This document shows, in pieces, positions 26,551 to 35,676 of a DNA stretch of 35,749 bases. The DNA is from an uncultured Phycisphaerales bacterium (lineage in GTDB: Bacteria; Planctomycetota; Phycisphaerae; Phycisphaerales; SM1A02). Within the stretch, counting starts at the first letter, position 1, and the number at the start of each line of letters is the position of its first letter. The notes under the pieces are model-generated. The model was given only the letters and a program-made list of their open reading frames with translations, was not told where the DNA came from and ran no database searches. Position numbers and translations under genes: made by a program. The stretch is taken from the NCBI GenBank assembly GCA_949373145.1, contig CASICI010000038.1, forward strand, positions 1 through 35,749. Direction: 5' to 3'.

Positions 26551-27186
26551 ATGGATGTCGTCGACCACCTTGTCTTTTCATGTTCGGATCTCGATTCTGG
26601 AATCGAGTATGTGTCGGACCATCTCGGGGTCACCCCTGTCCCCGGTGGGCGTCATCCGAACTGGGGAACTCACAATGCATTGTTGTCACTCGGTGACTCC
26701 ACGTACTTCGAGATCATTGCACCTGACCCTCAGGCATCAGACACCGTTCAACCACCGGAGGTGTTCACCGGAATCGGATCGGGATCTCTCAGCACATGGG
26801 CCGCCTCTCTTGACGATCTTCCTGGAAGGCATGAACGCGCCCGACAGGCCGGTCATGCCTTCGGTGAGATTCTCGAGGGCACAAGGCTGACGAAATCTGG
26901 TGTTCACCTCGAGTGGTCCCTCACGAACCCGGTGACTCGACTCAAGGATGGTGTGGTTCCGTTCCTGATCGACTGGGGGCGTTCCCCTCACCCTGCCCGT
27001 GTCTCCACGCAGGGTTGCATTCTTCGTCGATTATCACTGCTCCACCCCGATCCTGAATCTGTTCGTGCGATCTTGTCCAAGATCGGAGTGCGGCTTTCTG
27101 AAACTCTGGAAGTGATTCATGATGTCGCTCCGGGGCTGTTGGCAGTGATTCAGACGCCCCGGGGCGACGTCGAAATTAGGAGCTGA
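26551..27186 (+). CDS. Glyoxalase-like (VOC superfamily) protein
   Basis: A 211-residue protein with the PF13468-like glyoxalase_3 pattern. The N terminus DVVDHLVFSCSDLDSGIEYV is a typical VOC metal-site strand with its histidine, followed by HPNWGTHNALLSLGDSTYFE, which gives further candidate His and Glu ligands, and a middle segment VVPFLIDWGRSPHP. Members bind a metal but have varied or unknown reactions; I cannot assign a substrate. ATG 26551 has a possible CAGGAC site; a GTG at 26533 would add six residues. It lies 67 bases after ubiX on the same strand. The family call is fair; the function is open. Confidence 0.8.
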   Translation: MDVVDHLVFSCSDLDSGIEYVSDHLGVTPVPGGRHPNWGTHNALLSLGDSTYFEIIAPDPQASDTVQPPEVFTGIGSGSLSTWAASLDDLPGRHERARQAGHAFGEILEGTRLTKSGVHLEWSLTNPVTRLKDGVVPFLIDWGRSPHPARVSTQGCILRRLSLLHPDPESVRAILSKIGVRLSETLEVIHDVAPGLLAVIQTPRGDVEIRS

Positions 27187-27267
27187 AACCGTACGACATG
27201 TGCGCAGGTAGAATCACGTGCAGCGAAACTCTTTGTTCACCGCACTCATTGCTTCAGAGATGACACC

Positions 27268-28731
27268 ATGAATCGATCGACTTCCTCACTCTTCGGCGTC
27301 CTTCTTGCTTCTTCGATCACGGTCATGGCTGCCGCCCTCCCATCTCAGAACGACTGGGATGATCTGGGCCCGAACACCATGGTCCAGGATGCGGCGCGAC
27401 CGATCATCGAGACCTTCGACACGTACCACCGCGCACAGAATTCTCTCATGTGCAAGGGTGAGATTCGCGCGTCTCTCAAGGACGTCGAGATCGAAGACGT
27501 GATGTTCCTTTCAGCTCGCGCACAAAGACCGAACCTGGTCGAAGTGGCGATCGTCGCGAAGAACAGCATGTTTCCCACCGATGTCTTCATCAGTAATGGT
27601 ACGGACCTCTTTGAACAGTCGATGCGACTGCTCAACTACATGATCTCACCAGTGGCGGATGATTTCCAGGCTTTGCATGAACGTGTCATCGCCAGGTCCG
27701 CACCGAATGTCCCGGTCGAAATCATCACATCACTGATGTCCGATTCTCCGATGCGAAATCTTCTTCAGATCACATCGGAGAACGGTCTGGTCCGCCTGGT
27801 CGGGACCAGCGAGGTCAATGGAGTGGTCTGCAATGAGATCGCGGTCAATGATCTCGGGACACGCGTCTGGATCAGCAAGGAGCTCCCTCCTCGTTTGATG
27901 CGATACCAATCCTCACCGGTGCTCATGAAGCCCCGCTATCTTCCCGAAGGAGCCATCGTCACGGGGCCGAGCATCATCGTCGATTTCAAGTCATGGGCGA
28001 TCGGTGAACAGTTGACGATGCCATGGAAATGGTCATCTCCGAACAACTCGAATCGGATGGCGACCATGCATGAGAATGCGGCCGGTCCCGGTCCGGAAGT
28101 CGGTTTCGACGCCATGCTCTGGACGGAAGGGCGGGAGATCAACTCGACCGAAGGTCCCTCGCTGACTCGCGGCAGTGACCCAAAGAACGTCAAGAAGAAG
28201 GATGCCTCCCCTCTCGCGGATGGAGACCCGTCACCCGATGTCATGCTCGTCGATCTCCAGGGTGTCGAACAGGACCTGTCGTCGATCCGAAACGGTCGAC
28301 CTGCAGTGGTGATCTTCTGGGTGCCGGGGGGCAAGTTCTCACGATCATCGGTCCCCTCAATCATCCGTGCCGCACGCGGCGTCTCGGATGACGTGACGAT
28401 CATCCCAATCGGATCACCGATCGCACCCGAGCTCGTTCCCGACAACAGGACCATGCCACAAGAACTTGCCGGGTGGTGTGATGTTCAAGGCGCCGCGGCG
28501 GGTCTCTTCGGGGTCCCCGGAAAACCCGCGGTGTTCCTCATCGATGCCGATGGAACGATCGTCGCCAGCCATGTCGGACCGAAGCCTCAATTCGCAAGGA
28601 TCATTCCAGACCTTGTGAACTCTCTCATTCAGATCGATGCCGTCGAGGTCGACGACACGGAATCGGGCGGGAAAGATGATCAGAATGAGACTGCTGACCC
28701 CACCTCGGATGAGTCACCTTCATCACCCTGA
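27268..28731 (+). CDS. Exported DUF2092-like protein with cysteine-free thioredoxin-fold domain
   Basis: The 487-residue product starts with a signal-peptide-like stretch (SSLFGVLLASSITVMAAALP), so it is likely periplasmic. Residues about 45-275 resemble DUF2092/LolA-like proteins (a mean-field beta sheet with 'NSLMCKGEIRASLKDVE' and MRYQSSPVLMKPRYL), a family that reads lipid or redox-linked substrates. Residues about 320-460 resemble a TlpA/AhpC thioredoxin fold: DPSPDVMLVDLQGVEQDLS, then VVIFWVPGGKFSRSSVPSII, where the usual WCxxC active site has no cysteine (VPGGKF follows Trp351), and GVPGKPAVFLIDADGTIVAS with the cis-Pro loop. The domain therefore cannot do disulfide chemistry. The last 25 residues are acidic and Asp/Ser-rich. 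The domain calls are by eye. Confidence 0.7.
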   Translation: MNRSTSSLFGVLLASSITVMAAALPSQNDWDDLGPNTMVQDAARPIIETFDTYHRAQNSLMCKGEIRASLKDVEIEDVMFLSARAQRPNLVEVAIVAKNSMFPTDVFISNGTDLFEQSMRLLNYMISPVADDFQALHERVIARSAPNVPVEIITSLMSDSPMRNLLQITSENGLVRLVGTSEVNGVVCNEIAVNDLGTRVWISKELPPRLMRYQSSPVLMKPRYLPEGAIVTGPSIIVDFKSWAIGEQLTMPWKWSSPNNSNRMATMHENAAGPGPEVGFDAMLWTEGREINSTEGPSLTRGSDPKNVKKKDASPLADGDPSPDVMLVDLQGVEQDLSSIRNGRPAVVIFWVPGGKFSRSSVPSIIRAARGVSDDVTIIPIGSPIAPELVPDNRTMPQELAGWCDVQGAAAGLFGVPGKPAVFLIDADGTIVASHVGPKPQFARIIPDLVNSLIQIDAVEVDDTESGGKDDQNETADPTSDESPSSP

Positions 28732-28822
28732 TGATTCGTGCAGATCGTTGGCATTCACTCCCTCTTTTTCGAACACTCTCCGAGATTCAGAATTCCTCTG
28801 AAATCGGAAGTCCGGAGCATCC

Positions 28823-30139
28823 ATGACGGAATTCTTTCCAGACGTAGAACCCATCAGATTCGCAGGACCTGACGCGACGGATGAATTGGTCTTCCGTCGT
28901 TACGACCGTGAGCGAATCGTCTCCGGAAAGCCCATGTGCGAACACCTTCGTTTCGCATCGGCCTACTGGCACACCATGAGAAATCCTCTTTCGGATCCCT
29001 TCGGAGCGGGTACCGCTCAGATGCCCTGGGACGATGGTTCCGATTCGGTGCAGAACGCCTGCACTCGTGCGCGTGCATTCTTCGAGTTTCTCGAGAAGTG
29101 CGACATCGATCACTATTGTTTTCATGATCGCGATGTCGCCCCCGAAGGATCAGGTGTCCGCGAAAGCGAGCGCAATCTCGATGCAGTGGTCGAGGTCCTC
29201 GCCGAGGAACAGTCACGAACCGACCGGAAACTGCTCTGGGGTACCGCGTGTCTCTTCACGCACCCGCGTTACGTCCATGGTGCTTCGACCAGTTGCCTGG
29301 TCGATGTCTTCGCTCATGCGGGTGCTCAGGTACGCAAGGCGATGGACGTCACCCATGCTCTCGGCGGTGGTGGGTACGTCTTCTGGGGTGGTCGAGAGGG
29401 ATACTCCAGCCTTCTCAACACCGACATGAAACGCGAGCTCGACCACCTTGCCCGCTTCCTTCACATGGCGGTGGAGTACAAGCACCAGATTGGTTTCGAA
29501 GGAACCTTCTACATCGAACCCAAACCGAAGGAACCGACCACGCATCAATACGATTCTGATGCCGCGGCCTGTCTGAACTTTCTTCGCGAACATGACCTGC
29601 TCGAACATTTCAAATTGAACATCGAGACCAATCACGCCGAACTCGCGGGTCACACCATGCGTCATGAACTGCAGGTCGCCCGCATCGCCGGTGCGCTGGG
29701 TTCGATCGATGCCAACATCGGTACGCCAAACCTGGGTTGGGATACCGACTGTTTTCCCGGCAACGTCTATCTGGCCACGGAAGTCATGCTTGAAGTCCTT
29801 GCAATGGGAGGCTTCACGACCGGCGGCTTGAATTTCGATGCCAAGCGCCGAAGAGAAAGTTTCGAGCCTCGAGATCTCTTCCACGCGCACATTCTCGGCA
29901 TGGACACGTTCGCCGCGGGACTGGAGGCTGCCGATGCGATCATCAGGGATGGTTCCATCGAAGCATTCATCGGTGAGCGTTATGCATCATGGGACTCGGA
30001 GCTTGGACGCCGCATCGAATCCGGCAAGGCGACCCTGTCAGATCTTCACGCGCACGCTTCATCCACCGGTGAACCCGTCGTGGTTTCGGGTCGCCAGGAA
30101 CGATTGGAGTCCATCTTCAACCGGTATCTCAGAGGATGA
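28823..30139 (+). CDS. xylA: Xylose isomerase
   Basis: The enzyme interconverts D-xylose and D-xylulose (and glucose/fructose) with two divalent metals. The 438-residue product matches the class II size. His101 and Asp104 lie in [12 protein letters not shown], the expected catalytic positions. Metal-binding residues follow in [18 protein letters not shown] (Glu and Lys), [18 protein letters not shown], and [12 protein letters not shown] (Asp pair). GGAG at 28814-28817 supports ATG 28823. It stands alone, without xylB or transporter genes next to it, and converges on proS. All key residues appear intact. Confidence 0.97.
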   Translation: MTEFFPDVEPIRFAGPDATDELVFRRYDRERIVSGKPMCEHLRFASAYWHTMRNPLSDPFGAGTAQMPWDDGSDSVQNACTRARAFFEFLEKCDIDHYCFHDRDVAPEGSGVRESERNLDAVVEVLAEEQSRTDRKLLWGTACLFTHPRYVHGASTSCLVDVFAHAGAQVRKAMDVTHALGGGGYVFWGGREGYSSLLNTDMKRELDHLARFLHMAVEYKHQIGFEGTFYIEPKPKEPTTHQYDSDAAACLNFLREHDLLEHFKLNIETNHAELAGHTMRHELQVARIAGALGSIDANIGTPNLGWDTDCFPGNVYLATEVMLEVLAMGGFTTGGLNFDAKRRRESFEPRDLFHAHILGMDTFAAGLEAADAIIRDGSIEAFIGERYASWDSELGRRIESGKATLSDLHAHASSTGEPVVVSGRQERLESIFNRYLRG

Positions 30140-30224
30140 TTCGAAAACCGGTATCCGAGGAGATGATTTGAAGCTCAGGGCCGGATTCAATTCATCATCA
30201 TCCGGGTCGAGGAAGTGCACACCT

Positions 30225-30268
30225 CAAAAAAACAATCACCCCCGTGTTGGCGGACGCCGGGGGTGATT
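30225..30268 (-). terminator. Hairpin terminator between convergent xylA and proS
   Basis: AATCACCCCCG (30234-30244) pairs over 11 bases with CGGGGGTGATT (30258-30268), with a 13-base loop. On the minus strand the stem is followed after one G by seven T residues (complement of 30226-30232), so it fits best as the proS terminator, about 135 bases after the proS stop. On the plus strand only three T follow, so it may also serve xylA more weakly. Confidence 0.8.
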
Positions 30269-30403
30269 TCAGTCTGATGATCTTAAGTGGGGCTTTGGAT
30301 CGTCAGACCTTGGAGAATAAGAAGCTATGCACGCATCCATCTATTCGCGCGAGGATCCCTGAGGGTTCCCGTGACGCGTCCTTTTTCGGCAATTTTTTTC
30401 TGT

Positions 30404-31987
30404 TCAGTAACTCTTTGCCCAAACGACTCTTGTCGTGCTTTCTTGGCCATTGAATGGGCATGTGCCCGGTTCGTCCTGCCCTGGCAGGCCTTGTCCCCGG
30501 GTGGGGATGCATCGGACGGTCACGCCGAGATCCTTCTTGATCTGTTCTTCCAGTGCCACGTCGCCACAGAAGTGGGTCATCGCGAATCCTCCGTGAATGG
30601 GGACGACGCCCTTGCCGCCAGCATTCTCACCGGGTGTGAAGAAGGCATAGAACTCATCCTTGTCGTCGATGATCCTGATGTTTTCGTCACGGTGTGCACG
30701 GGCCCGCTCAAGCAGGCCTTCCTGCATTTCTGCAAGCATGTCTGAAATGCCGTCAATGAACGTCTCGCGACCGATCGTCTCCTTCTCCTTGTGACCACGG
30801 TCACGTCGGCCGACGAAGACGGCGTCGTTTTCCATGTCTCTGGGTCCGACTTCGACCCGCAGCGGCGCTCCACGTTTGATCCATTGCCATGACTTCTCGC
30901 CACCACGAAGATCTCGAAGGTCGAGTTCGACCCTGACTGGTCTGCCGTCATAGCTCTTCGCTCGGAGATCGGCTGCGAGCTTGTTGCAATACTCGAGCAC
31001 CGCTTCCCGTGTCTCTTCCTTGTGAAGTACCGGAAGGATGACGATGTGTGATGGTGCGACACGCGGAGGCATGATCATGCCGTCGTCATCACCATGGGTC
31101 ATGATCAACCCACCGATCAATCGTGTCGAGACACCCCAGCTGGTGGTCCAGGCATATTGCTTGTCGGTGTTGGCATCGGCGAAGCAGATTTCCTGAGCCT
31201 TCGAGAAGTTCTGTCCGAGAAAGTGACTCGTGCCCGCTTGAAGTGCCTTTCGGTCCTGCATCATGCCTTCGATGCAGTAGGTGTTTTCAGCGCCTGGAAA
31301 TCGCTCGCCTTCCGTCTTCTCGCCAGTGATGACCGGCATGGCGAGCCAGTCCGTGGCAAAGGTTCTGTAGACCTCGAGCATCTGCAGGGTTTCCTCGACC
31401 GCCTCTTTCTCGGTGGCGTGTGCGGTGTGTCCTTCCTGCCAGAGAAACTCCGCGGTTCTCAGAAAGAGCCTGGTTCGCATCTCCCAACGGACGACATTCG
31501 CCCATTGGTTGATCAGCAGTGGCAGGTCCCTCCATGATTCGATCCACTTGGCGAAGGTCGCACCAATGATCATCTCCGAAGTCGGTCGAACGACCAACGG
31601 TTCGTCGAGCTCGCCTGCGGGCTTCAGGCCACCCTCGCCATCGGGTTCGAGACGGTGGTGCGTCACGACCGCACATTCCTTGGCGAAGCCTTCGACGTGC
31701 TGCGCCTCCTTCTCGAGATACGAGAGAGGAATGAACAACGGGAAGTAGGCGTTCTGATGGCCCGTGGCCTTGAACATGTCGTCCAGACCGCGCTGGATGT
31801 TCTCCCAGACCGCGTACCCCCAGGGCTTGATCACCATGCACCCTCGAACCGCCGAGGTTTCAGCCATGTCGGCGGCCTTGACCACCTGCTGATACCACTC
31901 CGCGTAGTTCTCGACTCGAGTCGGCTGAATTGCCGTCTTGGGCTTCTGTCCGGATTTCTGCTGCTGTTTTTTCTTCTGTTCGCTCAT
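30404..31987 (-). CDS. proS: Prolyl-tRNA synthetase (short, archaeal/eukaryote-like type)
   Basis: A class II synthetase charging tRNA-Pro. The 527-residue product lacks the INS editing insertion of the long bacterial type and ends in the typical VWAKSY. Motif 2 is VRWEMRTRLFLRTAEFLWQE, preceded by the PTSEMIIGATFAKW proline-site segment. The anticodon-binding region follows after about residue 310, and cysteine/zinc-like residues (CIPTRGQG, DEPGTCPFNG) lie near the C terminus. I chose ATG 31987 (SEQKKKQQQK): the upstream in-frame extension to 32068 has no homology and overlaps the ubiA remnant. No clear ribosome site is seen. The gene is transcribed towards xylA and ends at the hairpin terminator. 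Confidence 0.95.
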   Translation of the reverse strand: MSEQKKKQQQKSGQKPKTAIQPTRVENYAEWYQQVVKAADMAETSAVRGCMVIKPWGYAVWENIQRGLDDMFKATGHQNAYFPLFIPLSYLEKEAQHVEGFAKECAVVTHHRLEPDGEGGLKPAGELDEPLVVRPTSEMIIGATFAKWIESWRDLPLLINQWANVVRWEMRTRLFLRTAEFLWQEGHTAHATEKEAVEETLQMLEVYRTFATDWLAMPVITGEKTEGERFPGAENTYCIEGMMQDRKALQAGTSHFLGQNFSKAQEICFADANTDKQYAWTTSWGVSTRLIGGLIMTHGDDDGMIMPPRVAPSHIVILPVLHKEETREAVLEYCNKLAADLRAKSYDGRPVRVELDLRDLRGGEKSWQWIKRGAPLRVEVGPRDMENDAVFVGRRDRGHKEKETIGRETFIDGISDMLAEMQEGLLERARAHRDENIRIIDDKDEFYAFFTPGENAGGKGVVPIHGGFAMTHFCGDVALEEQIKKDLGVTVRCIPTRGQGLPGQDEPGTCPFNGQESTTRVVWAKSY

Positions 31988-32052
31988 GGAGCGAAAGCCT
32001 ACCGCGAAAGCGCCGTGTCCGCCCGCTGCGCCGTGCTGCCCGTGCCCCTTTG

Positions 32053-32640
32053 AGAAGCCGAGGATCATCGCCGCAGATCATCGCGCTGGGTCACAGCGTG
32101 TTCGCGCTGCCATTCGCGATTCTGGGTGCGTTTCTCGCCGCCTCGGCGCAGGAAACCGCAATTTTCCTGAGTGCCGATTCACTGGGCAAATGAGTCTGAT
32201 CGTTGTCGCCACGGTGCTTGCCAGAACTGCGGCGATGTTGGCAAACAGGACCCTCGATCCCGACTTGATCTGGAAATCCCCGTACCAGCAGTGGGCGCGC
32301 GATTTCACCAGAACGGCTCTTTCGCGAGATGGAACCATTGCCTGGATCATCGCCTTCTGCCTGTTCTCGTGGCGTGCGTCCTCTTCGGTCTCTTTTTCGC
32401 GAACTGGTGGCCCCTGCGACTGGGGACCTCGGTCATTCGCTGGACATCGCTCTACGGGCTTCGCCAAGCGACTCACCCGGTTCTGCCATGTCTGGCTCGG
32501 CTCCAGTCTGGCACTCCGTCCGTCCTGCGGACGCCATCGCGATCGAACCTGCTCTACTGGATGGTTCGAAAGGATTTTTTGCCGACGGTTTTGCGCATGG
32601 TTTTTTCTCGTGGTGGAAACCAGTCATGGTTTAGCGGCTG
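32053..32640 (+). pseudogene. Decayed, truncated second copy of ubiA
   Basis: This stretch aligns base by base, with several indels, to the intact ubiA at 33755-34260: GAGGATCATCGCCGC, CACAGCGTGTTCGCGCTGCC and TCTGCCATGTCTGGCTCGG are shared exactly. By eye about four in five bases agree. No single frame is open: the fragment starts out of context, has stops (for example TGA at 32191-32193), and the second aspartate motif region is missing. Similarity fades after about 32560, where an AT-richer tail (GGTTTTTTCTCG) begins. It stands head-to-head with proS. I read it as a duplicate that has lost function; an assembly artefact joining divergent strains is the alternative. The following 200 bases to 32838 hold nothing I can identify. 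Confidence 0.75.
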
Positions 32641-32838
32641 ATAAAATCGTTCCGGTGACCTATGAAGAACATCCGAACGTGGCGGTCTCACCGCTTGCCA
32701 CCGTGATGATGCTATCTATCGAAGTGGAGTATTCGGTCGAATGAAGATTGCAACAAAGGATTATTTGATTCAAGATCAGAGCCCATTCGACAGAAATCGA
32801 GTTTGTGACATCCAGTTCATCGAGTTGAGGACGGAAAG

Positions 32839-33730
32839 ATGAAAGCACTCGTGACAGGATCGGCTGGCATGCTGGGATCGGCGGTGATCGACACATTGCG
32901 TGCCGCCCGATGTGAGATCGTGGCGACGGGTCGATCAGCACGGGGAGAGGCTGTGTTGCCGATGGATAGTCCGGGACTGGAGATTCAGTGCGCGCGACGG
33001 TCCGCGAGCACAAGCCGGATCTGGTTCTGCATCTGGCGGCTGAAACCAATGTGGATCTCTGCGAGCAGCACCCCGACCACGCCTCATGCGAGCAACGCCT
33101 TTGGGACGCAGAACGTCGTCCGGGCTTGTGGTGAACAGGGCGCGGTGATGGTCTATGTCAGCACGGCCAATGTCTTTGACGGCGAGAAACGCGAGCCGTA
33201 CACCGAATACGACACCCCTGGATTCGGTCAATGTCTATGGCCGACTCGAAACATGCCGGGGAATGCATCGTCGAACAGTCGCTCGACCGCTATTTCATCT
33301 TTCGAGCCGGTTGGATGGTGGGGGGATGGGAGATCGACAAGAAATTCGTCTACGCCATGGTCCGGCAGTGCCGTGAAAACGGAAGGAGTTGAGAGTGGTC
33401 GATGATAAATTCGGCAGCCCGACTTTCACCGCGGATTTCGCCACCCACATGATGGCCGTGGTAGATTCCGGCCGTTACGGTCTCTACCATCTCGCCAACC
33501 ACGGGACCGCATCCCGCTGGGAAATCGCCACGGAAATCGTCAAGGGACTGGGCAAGATCGGTGAAATTGATGTCGTCCCCATCTCGTCGGCGGAATTCCC
33601 ACTGCCGGCTCCAAGGCCTCGATCCGAGATGATACAGAACCTGAAATTGCAGCAGCTTGGTCTGGATGAGATGCCGCATTGGAAGGACGCACTGCGCGAT
33701 TATCTCGACAAGAATAAGGATAAAGAGTGA
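32839..33730 (+). pseudogene. RmlD-like dTDP-4-dehydrorhamnose reductase, multiply frameshifted
   Basis: The family is recognisable in pieces across three frames: [20 protein letters not shown] (frame 1, from ATG 32839, with GAGGACGGAAAG upstream), [40 protein letters not shown] and [20 protein letters not shown], then [25 protein letters not shown], and finally [20 protein letters not shown] to TGA 33730. At least five frame changes occur, near 32975, 33090, 33220, 33245 and 33385, some plus and some minus. The pieces keep all conserved motifs (GXXGXXG, the catalytic YGRSK segment once frames are joined), which is unlike old pseudogenes and suggests consensus errors. The last piece overlaps the ubiA start (GTGA), implying an original operon. 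The sugar-nucleotide substrate is uncertain. Confidence 0.75.
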
Positions 33731-34645
33731 GTCAGCAGGACGCTCTTCACAAGCTGAGGATCATCGCCGCGGACATCAAGCTGGCTCACAGCGTGTTCGC
33801 GCTGCCCTTCGCGATTCTTGGTGCCTTTCTCGCGGCTTCGGCGCAGGAAACCGGAATTTCCTGGGGCCGGTTCAGCCTTCAACTGGGACTCATCGTTCTT
33901 GCCATGGTGTTCGCGAGAACTGCGGCGATGCTGGCGAACAGGATTCTCGATGCCGGACTTGATGCGGGAAATCCTCGTACCAGCGGGCGTGCGATTCCAT
34001 CAGGACGGCTTTCGCGGCGCGATGGAATCGTCGCATGGATCATTGCGTTCTGTCTGTTCCTCGTGGTGTGCGCCCTGTTCGGTCTCTTCTTCGCCAATTG
34101 GTGGCCCCTGTGGCTGGGCATTCCGGTCATTCTCTGGATCTCGCTCTACGGACTCGCCAAGAGATTCACCCAGTTCTGCCATGTCTGGCTCGGGTCCAGC
34201 CTGGCACTCAGCCCGCTCGCCGCCGCCATCGCGATCGATCCCTCCGCGCTCACCGACTCCTCGGCCATCTGGCTCCTCGCCTTGATGGTCCTGCTCTGGG
34301 TCGCCGGCTTCGATGTGATCTACGCCCTCCAGGATGTCGAGGTCGATTCACGAGACGGACTGCGTTCGATGCCCAGCAGCCTGGGCGTGTCCGGTGCTCT
34401 GGCGGTTGCGCGGGTGATGCACATCGCTTCCGTCCTCGCCCTGCTCGGAGTGGTCTGGGTGGTCCCTGCATTCGGAAGTCTGATGCTGGCTGCGGTGGGC
34501 ATGATGAGCGTGCTGCTTCTCGTCGAGCACCTCACGGTACGCCGTTGGGGCACCTCGAAGATGGCATTGACATTCTTCACCCTCAATGGTGTTGTATCCT
34601 GCGTCGTCGGACTCGCCGGAGTCGCTCGACATCACCCTACTCTGA
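33727..34645 (+). CDS. ubiA: UbiA-family aromatic prenyltransferase (quinone biosynthesis)
   Basis: An integral membrane enzyme that joins a prenyl chain to an aromatic acid. The first aspartate-rich motif is NRILDAGLDAGNPRTSGR and the second is GFDVIYALQDVEVDSRDG, both intact, with about eight hydrophobic segments between residues 18 and 300. The start is GTG 33727 in a GTGA overlap with the reductase. It resembles the UbiA-like prenyltransferase (MqnP) of the futalosine menaquinone route as much as 4-hydroxybenzoate prenyltransferase, and ubiX occurs in the same window. The frame does not stop: it runs on into the AsmA-like gene at 34657. A one-base shift near 34600-34640 would end it at TGA 34643-34645, which I use as the likely end. 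Confidence 0.85.
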
Positions 34646-34656
34646 TCGGAGTCACC

Positions 34657-35676
34657 ATGAAGAAGTTTCTTGTCCGAGGATTCATCGGCATCGTCGCTCT
34701 GATCGTCATCGTGATCCTTCTGGTGATGTTCTTCATCAACTCGATCGCCAAATCCGCGATCACGACGCGCAGGATCCAGCAACTCTCGGCGTCGACACCT
34801 CGCTCGATTCCATCAGCATCGGTCTCTTCTCGGGTCACTCGTCGATCGATGGGCTCGCGGTCGCCAATCCCAAGGGCTTCGATGGTGACTTTCTGGATCT
34901 CTCCGAGGGTGTGCTCGACGTCAACCTGTCGACCTCTCCTTGGAGACGTGATCGAAGTGAAACAGGTCGGACTCGACGGATTGCAGATCCAGTTCATCCA
35001 GAAGATCGACGGAAGCAACGTCAACGAAGATTCTCGACAACGTCAAGAACGACCTCGGCGGCGGCGCCGGACACGCCCTCCAAGGACGATGCGCCCTCGA
35101 CGGGACTCATCCCGCAGGTTCATCATCGATGAGCTGAGAGGTCACCAACGTCAAGGTCTCCGTCGCGGTCGAACCCGATCTCGAAGGCGACCGCACCTTC
35201 CACGATCTCGATCAACAAGATCATCATCAAGGACATCGGCAAGAAGCAGAACGGTGCGGATCTCGACCAACTCATCGCCATCGTCGTACAGTCGGTGGTC
35301 GATGCGGTCATCAAGGCGGCACCCTCCGAAATCCCCGCGATCATGATGCAGGGAATCGAGGGTGGACTTTCGAATCTGACGTCCTTCGACTTCGGAAACG
35401 TCCAGTTCGATGGCGGCAAGGGCCTCCAGGACGTGGTCAAGTCGATCTCCGACATCGGGAAAGACATCCGGTGCCAAGGATGTCTCCGACACCCTCAAGG
35501 GAATCGGCGAGGGAATCGGCGACCTGTTCAACGGTGGTGAGAAGAAGGATCCACCGGAAGAAGACGGCGGACTGATACCGAGGTCCTGTGGATCCGCTCT
35601 TCGGATCACTCCGCTGATTCAGTCGAACTCGACTCTCGGGAACAACGCGACCTTTTCGATCCCGGTTCCCTCCTGA
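34657..35676 (+). pseudogene. AsmA-like exported protein, multiply frameshifted
   Basis: The N terminus (ATG 34657) has one membrane anchor, FIGIVALIVIVILLVMFFIN. Conserved pieces of the planctomycete AsmA-like family continue in changing frames: LGVDTSLDSISIGLFSGHSS and GLAVANPKGFDGDFLDLSEG, LLGDVIEVKQVGLDGLQIQF, ILDNVKNDLGGG, FIIDEL then EVTNVKVSVAVEPDLEGD, KIIIKDIGKKQNGADLDQ, VVDAVIKAAPSEIPAIMMQG, and finally AKDVSDTLKGIGEGIGDLF to about 35600. At least six frame changes fall within 1 kb. AsmA-like proteins sit in the inner membrane and project beta-rich bodies for envelope lipid traffic. As with the upstream reductase, motif conservation points to sequence errors; gene loss is the alternative. 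The 3' boundary is uncertain. Confidence 0.65.
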
